From Salarias fasciatus (lineage: Eukaryota > Chordata > Actinopteri > Blenniiformes > Blenniidae), in the NCBI RefSeq assembly GCF_902148845.1, contig NC_043763.1:13527394-13591393 (forward strand): a stretch of 64,000 nucleotides of DNA. Reading direction: 5' to 3'. The notes under the pieces were generated by a model that worked only from the letters and a program-made list of their open reading frames with translations, ran no database searches and was not told where the DNA came from. Both the position numbers and the translations under genes were made by a program. This document shows, one piece after another, positions 52,081 to 64,000 of the stretch. Each line of letters begins with the position of its first letter. Position 1 is the stretch's first letter.

Positions 52081-53340
52081 GTTCAGGGCAGGCCTGCGCT
52101 CCGGCTCGGAGGATTACTGGACTGCAGGTCTGGATGGAGCAGATCAGTGTTTTTCAGGAAGGTTGTCTATTTACAGCAGAAATATATGGGGGCACTTGCG
52201 CACAGGAATAAATCTCTTTAAGCAATAGCGACAGTTCTGGATTTGTTGAAACCGTGTCCCGACTGATCCTCAAAGCTGTTTATCACCTTTTATTTTTTTC
52301 CTCGAGTCCAGCAGAGCCCTCAGTGATTTAGCTTTGATATTGATGCTCAGCTTGTTGTTCAACACCAATTTTATCTGTTCTAATAATTTCTGCAAGTACT
52401 TGATTTTTTTTTTTTTTTTTTTTTTGGCTCAAAACACTGAAACAAGACGGCGCGGTACTGCTAATATCCTTTAAAATGTTATTTGCTTTTTGCAGATCCA
52501 TCTACAATGTGTAATGATTTGTAATGTTTTTAATTGCAACATTCATCATTTTCTCTTTTGTTATATTACATTTTTTATGTGAGATATCAGAAATCCGGAG
52601 AACTTCTGTTATAAGAAAGCATCACTTTCATTTGGTTTTTTTGGGGGTTTTTTTTGGGAGAAGGCCGCTAAAAATGTCTGCTTGATAGACGTGGATATAA
52701 ATATTGGAAAGCCAGCAAGACTAATGCACTTATTCCAGCATTTTAATATTGTTGCTCCCAGCTAAAAGGTGCTTCAAGTGAAATTCATGGTTTTTCTCTC
52801 TCATCAGCCAATCTGAGATGTTGTCGTCTTAATGCTAAATACAGGGGCTTGTTTTCTGTGTAAAGTACTTCTCACAGACCTTAAACTAGTGCTGTATTCT
52901 TCACATCGTATACTCTGAAGCCACAGAATTGGTAACATGTATTTGTATATATAGCTCTTTATATATTTGTGGGTAAATGTGTGGGTTCTGTGTTCTGATC
53001 GAGGCTTCCAAAGCCTTTAAACTGTCCTGCGTGGCTCCTGTAGCATTTGATTTATTTATTGAGTCCCTTGAAGTACAGAAGTATGTTAGAGGTTGAGCCA
53101 CATTGCACTGAAATGCCTGGTGTCAGCAGGGCTTTGTTTGTATTTGCCTGGTTTGCACAAAGTTCCCGTGATGTTTTTTTTATCGTAGGACACAACGCAT
53201 ACTCTTATTGCAATGTACAGTTTGTACTTTAAAGAATAAACACATGACCGTGTTGCGTTCTTTGTCGTCCAGCTTTGTTCATTTACAGGTCGTCGATCAA
53301 CAAATACAATCTTAAAAATAAAGGAATCGATATTCAAACA
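52081..53340 (+). other. klhdc2: KLHDC2 3' UTR, overlapping the NEMF end
   Basis: The region follows the KLHDC2 stop codon. AATAAA occurs at 53235-53240 and again near 53,316. Minus-strand AATAAA signals at 53060-53051 suggest that NEMF transcripts run into this UTR. No exon or transposon is visible. Confidence 0.55.
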
Positions 53341-53489
53341 AAGCTGCAGGGTGATCGGTGGCCCTGCAGCCGCATGTCTTTGTTTTATCGAACTCTGCAG
53401 CCACTGAACAGAATTAAACCGCAGCTCTGTGCCCATGAGCAAGTTACTTTTTTTTTCACCCCCACCACTTCTCGTCAGTTCGTCTTCCC

Positions 53490-60308
<6,819 letters not shown>

Positions 60309-61261
60309 GGTGACTTGTGTCCTGGAAACAATCACACAAGAAAAGAAGGAAAACTAGGAAAAACTTATGAAAGTCATACACATTTCTGGAGCACAATCAG
60401 AAAAACATGCAGGTAACTTCCGGGCATGCGCAATAGAGGCCGTTCCGACGGGATCCGACGAGGTGCAAAAGAGTGCATTCGCGCCTTACTCACGCAGGCT
60501 CCGTGCGTGGTGTGAGTGCATTGTGTGTGCGTGAGGAGCGCAAACTGCCTGGTAACGTTTTTTTCTGTTGTGTGAATGCAGTGAATTGGCAGCTCTGCGC
60601 CCGGAGGAACTGTTTCTCCACTTCTCCAGGCTCATGGTCTGCTCTGGAGCAGCGAAGGTGCACCAATGATGCACTATTCCAACTGGCTTATTGACGTGAA
60701 AAACAGGGCAAGCCTTCGAAATGCGTGTAAAACACCGCCTAACACGGACTGGAGTAACAGGGGGAATACTGTGGACATCCGAAACAACCCGCAGTCCGGT
60801 GGGAAAACATCCGAGCTGATGGTCACCACCCACCTCTGGAAGAGAGGTAAGCGCTTTGATTAAAGCTGCTGGAAAAAAAATCGGAAGTCGCGACAAAAAT
60901 TAGGGCCTGTGGTGGAATATTCTGCGAGACTGGCGTTTTGCGGGGTATTTTCCCCCAAACAAAGCAGGGCGTATTGTGTCGCGTTGTTGGGTTTTATGTG
61001 CGATTTTTCCACGAGGCCGGTGTGAGGAGTTTCCAGTTTCCTCCGCAGGTCAGAGTGGAGGGCGAAGGCGTGCCCCGTTACCAAGGCGACGGTCAGCTAA
61101 CACGGCTGCTGGCGGGGGCTAAAGCTAGCGCCACTTCACTGTCCTTTTCACCCCTCGGTGCACCAAAATAATCCCACTTTCAAACCCGGCGGTGAAATGT
61201 ATATCTTGGACACGAAGGTCACAGACAATCGACATACATGCGGCGGCTAAGACTCATAGGA
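60309..61261. promoter_or_regulatory. NEMF/MOK bidirectional CpG promoter
   Basis: The two start codons diverge across 953 bases of CpG-rich DNA. Near NEMF there is an ETS site ACTTCCGG (60416-60423) immediately followed by an NRF1 palindrome GCATGCGC (60424-60431). Toward MOK a consensus donor (GAGAG then GTAAGC, exon end 60846) could close a non-coding first exon. The 65-codon frame at 60,666-60,863 crosses this donor and resembles no protein I know. Confidence 0.55.
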
Positions 61262-63599
61262 ATGCATCGTAAGTAACGAGTTAAAACAGTGCAATGACTG
61301 ATCTGACAGACAGACCGTCCAACTCCGTGAGATCCTGTCCAAGTCTCTCTCCCGTTACTGTTTTAACCATTATGTGCAGTCGGCAAATTATTCTGTTTAA
61401 ATATTTTCTAATCTATATATAACTTATATAATGTCTTTCAATTTTTATAGAGAAATATGTATAGATCATATTTTTTTAATTAATTTAAATTAGCTGAAAG
61501 CCCAATATTTATTATTGTCTATAGCTTTGTACTTTAATTGAAGCATTCTTTTGGAACTACAGGCGGCATAGTGGTGAAGCGGTTAGCTCTACCACCTAAA
61601 AAGGGGACTGTCCCAGGTTTAAGTCCAGGTTGGGGCTCGGAGCCCTTTGTGTGCTGAGTTTGCATGTTTTTCCTGTGCATGCTTAGGTTTTTCAAAAACA
61701 TACATTGACCTTGATCGTCTTCAGATCACCCATATGTGTGGATGTGAGCTGACTGTCTTTGGCCGGTGATGGACTAGTGAACTGTCCATGGTGAACCTGT
61801 CCCCAACCAATTGTCACATTTGTTTTGTCCATTGCACTGTTATAAAACATTTTTAAATCCTGGCCCCCTGCTATGCATATGTTGTCTATTCTCCTTCAGG
61901 ATTTGCATTATTAAACTCTGTAAATGTGTAGGAATGTGAAAAGCCACAATGACATAAACTTGCCTGAAGAAATTATTCATGTATGACTGCACTCAGGCTG
62001 TACAGTGGCACAGTGGTTAGTGCTCTTGCCTCAAAGCAAGAAAGTTGTGTGGAGTTTGCATGTTCACTGTGTGTGTGTGCATGTGCGTGTGTGTGTTTTC
62101 TGTGGATACACGTGCATGTGAGGTTAACTGGTGATCCTAAAGTGCCCCCTTGGGGTGAACGTGAGTGTGTGGTTGTCTGTTTGTCCTGTGATGGACTGGT
62201 GACCTTTTCAGGGTTTATCCTGCTCTCACCCATAGTAAGTTGGAATTGGCTCCAGCCCCCTGTTTAAGATTAAACAGTACAGAAGATGGATGGATAACTG
62301 CACTCAGTCATGGTTTTCTCATGTAAATCAAATCTCTACCAATGACAACAGACTATTGAGGACCTTCTCTTTTAAACTGAAGGCTCCTCCCAGTCATGGA
62401 GGGTAAAACATGATCTAATTACTTTGCAGGAAATATAAGCAAGTTACCGGTATTGTTTTTTTATCTGAATAGCAACACCATGATGTTTTTGCATTATCTT
62501 GCCATTTTGATCTCATGTATCAAATATCAGATTACAAGATCTTTCCATTTGTAATGTAGATGACCTTTAAAAGGATCAAGCATGCAGGCAACTATTAATG
62601 CAAACCTTCATTTAAAAAATCTTTAATCTATTGTGGCTCAGATCTACTGCGATGCTAAATGTGTGTCTTGGTTTTTTTTATGTTGCTTTAACTAATTTGA
62701 TAATTTGGTTATTGTTTGCTCATTAATTTCTTCAAGTGGCTCTGTCCATGAGAGATATTCAGTTTAAATTCAGTTTGCTATACATTATGGTTGTTCACAT
62801 TAGGATGACCTTATTTTGCCCATTGGCTGATTTGTGTCATTCTAATTAAGACGTTTGTTTAAAAAAAAAAAAAAACAGGGGGGGGGGGGGCAATTTCCAC
62901 CTAAACCATTCCATCTTCAAGCCCTGCCCGACCTTTGCCCTTTGCTTTAACTCTGTCAAGTAGAAAAAAAATTGCACATTAAATTCTCTTTAAGTGAAGA
63001 AGTGAAGACAAATATAAAAACCGTAGGTATAAGACAGTTTTGGGGTCCAATGTATCAACATTTAAAGAATGGATTAGAAACTGAATTTTGGATGGTTACT
63101 TTAGACTTAATTTAAATTAAAAAAAAAAAAAAAAATCTAGCTTTATTTTCTGAATTTGTGAAGACTGTTCGATATTCATGAATACAGAAGGTATTTGTCA
63201 AACTAAACTAAAAAAAGAATGTGTTTCAGCTCTATATCAACCAGAAATCCCAAATTCCCTTCCCAATATAATCATCTTGGGCTTTAAAGCCTACGGGGAA
63301 CGTTCCAGTTTTTTCTGTTTATGGAGCAGAGGATCTCCCTGTAGATTAACTAGACTTGTTGTTCGTGCCGTTTCCTTCCATCTTCTGTATCGCTTTACTG
63401 AAGTTGGGCTCATGGGGAAAGAGAAGTGTGTGCTTTTGCCTATTTTTTTTCCTGCTTTTCAACACATTTGTTTCATCATTGCAGGCTACAAAACGATCAA
63501 GAAAATCGGGGAGGGCACATTTTCGGAGGTGGTGAAAACTCAGAGCCTGAAAGACGGGAAGTTCTACGCCTGTAAAACCATGAAGCAAACGATTAACAG
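61262..63599 (+). CDS. mok: MOK protein kinase, first two coding exons (gene continues to the right)
   Basis: MOK (RAGE-1) is a MAPK-overlapping Ser/Thr kinase of the MAK/ICK/MOK group that limits cilium length. Exon 2 (63485-63599) encodes YKTIKKIGEGTFSEVVKTQS and ends with FYACKTMKQTINR, carrying the glycine loop GEGTFSEV and the VAxK-type lysine in ACK; human MOK reads YKAIGKIGEGTFSEV. Exon 2 needs one preceding base in its first codon. The exon at 61262-61268 supplies ATGCATC followed by a perfect GTAAGT donor, giving MHRYKTIKKIGEG against human MKNYKAIGKIGEG. So the start exon holds just seven coding bases, inferred from frame, alignment and donor. The rest of the kinase lies outside the window. 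Confidence 0.82.
61563..61810 (+). repeat. tRNA-derived SINE, copy 1 in MOK intron 1
   Basis: It starts 'ggcggcatagtggtgaagcg' with a tRNA-like head, has a B-box-like GGTTTAAGTCC (61616-61626), then 'gctgagtttgcatgttttt', and ends in the 'ccggtgatggactagtgaac' region. The divergence from the copy just downstream indicates an independent, older insertion. Confidence 0.62.
61995..62292 (+). repeat. tRNA-derived SINE, copy 2 in MOK intron 1
   Basis: This is the best-preserved copy: 'gtggcacagtggttagtgct' head, 'tgtgtggagtttgcatgttc' middle, 'aggttaactggtgatcctaaa', 'cctgtgatggactggtgacc', 'ggctccagccccctg', and the 3' end 'cagaagatggatggata'. It allows the weaker copies elsewhere in the window to be recognised. 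Only about 185 bases separate it from copy 1. Confidence 0.68.
62293..63484 (+). other. mok: Remainder of MOK intron 1
   Basis: AT-rich sequence with A runs and a G run (62,878-62,890), ending in a polypyrimidine tract and CAG acceptor before exon 2. The 147-codon frame that includes exon 2 starts inside this intron, and its first two thirds are not coding. No other element is visible. Confidence 0.5.
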
Positions 63600-63837
63600 G
63601 TACTCACTGTGCACTTGCTAAAAAAAAAAAAAAAAAAATCAGTGGTGCAGTTTCCCCACCGTCCTGTTTGTTATGTACTGACTATTGAAACTGGAGTCTG
63701 CAGCCTGACACCCCCCCTTGCCTTAAGTATGCTATTAGATATCAGCTCGCTCTGCCTTTGACCTGGCACTGACGAGGCAACAATAGTTGTCGGTGCTTGA
63801 AATGCGAGTTGTCGGTGCAAATCTGCTTTGCTATTTA

Positions 63838-64000
63838 TTAGGGACCGAGCCCCGGAGGGCAAGGTGGCCACAGGCCACCTTGCCCGTAGGGCAAGGTCTC
63901 TATTGTTATTCGTTCGTTTATTGTCGTCGTCGTTCTCTATTATTATACTAACGCCCAAATAAACGCCAATTTGACCCCCTAAACATGCACGAAAACTCAC
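63838..64000. repeat. Abundant teleost interspersed repeat with perfect hairpin (cut by window end)
   Basis: It begins 'ttagggaccgagccccggag' and contains a perfect 13-base stem: GGGCAAGGTGGCC (63857-63869) pairs with GGCCACCTTGCCC (63873-63885) around a three-base loop, with a third partial unit GGGCAAGG at 63889-63896. The following 'tctattgttattcg' and 'accccctaaacatgc' are also typical of a repeat I recognise from many fish assemblies but cannot name. It lies in MOK intron 2. Confidence 0.55.

Noticed and set aside
60666-60863. 65-codon frame MHYSNWLIDVKNR in the NEMF/MOK promoter
   Set aside because: It crosses a consensus splice donor at 60846, resembles no known protein, and lies in promoter CpG DNA.
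63178-63484. Upstream part of the 147-codon frame containing MOK exon 2
   Set aside because: It continues through a polypyrimidine tract and acceptor into exon 2; its N-terminal part has no kinase similarity and is intron.

Overview
The window comes from a teleost fish chromosome, most likely a percomorph. It has compact multi-exon genes with GT-AG introns, long UTRs, (GT)n and poly-purine microsatellites, fish-type tRNA-derived SINEs and LINE fragments, and proteins that align exon by exon with vertebrate orthologues I recognise. All genes were assembled by hand from splice sites and reading frame. Seven protein-coding genes are supported: five complete plus two partial ones at the edges.

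Layout, left to right. (1) 170-216 (-): first coding exon of a STARD9-like mitotic kinesin. (2) 1,247-10,886 (-): CDAN1 (codanin-1), 28 coding exons, 1,341 aa. (3) 15,363-28,889 (-): TTBK2 (tau-tubulin kinase 2), 15 coding exons, 1,238 aa, with a long 3' UTR (to about 11.2-11.7 kb) and a probable non-coding first exon in a CpG-rich block at 33.2-33.6 kb. (4) 33.6-37.0 kb: a gene-poor head-to-head spacer holding a palindromic MITE and a broken Ty3/gypsy fossil. (5) 37,448-42,307 (+): TMEM62, 13 coding exons, 645 aa. (6) 45,933-47,848 (-): PTGR2, 8 coding exons, 346 aa. (7) 49,248-52,080 (+): KLHDC2, 13 coding exons, 450 aa. (8) 53,490-60,308 (-): NEMF, 32 coding exons, 1,083 aa. (9) 61,262 to beyond 63,599 (+): MOK kinase, first two coding exons.

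The left half matches human 15q15.2 (STARD9-CDAN1-TTBK2-UBR1-TMEM62), but UBR1 is absent between TTBK2 and TMEM62 and STARD9 is on the same strand as CDAN1. The right half matches pieces of human chromosome 14 (PTGR2; KLHDC2-NEMF; MOK). Gene ends are tightly packed: TMEM62/PTGR2 and KLHDC2/NEMF converge, while TTBK2/TMEM62, PTGR2/KLHDC2 and NEMF/MOK diverge.

The genes are not one pathway, but two themes recur. TTBK2, MOK and STARD9 are linked to cilia, centrosomes or spindles. KLHDC2 (CUL2 C-degron receptor) and NEMF (ribosome quality control, which makes C-terminal tails on stalled peptides) are neighbours acting in protein quality control, as in mammals. I found no new multi-gene system. 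The points most worth checking are the STARD9/CDAN1 tandem arrangement, the missing UBR1, a LINE filling a formerly tiny TTBK2 intron, the nested palindromic MITE, stacked uORFs in front of TMEM62, and a conserved degron-mimic tail on KLHDC2.
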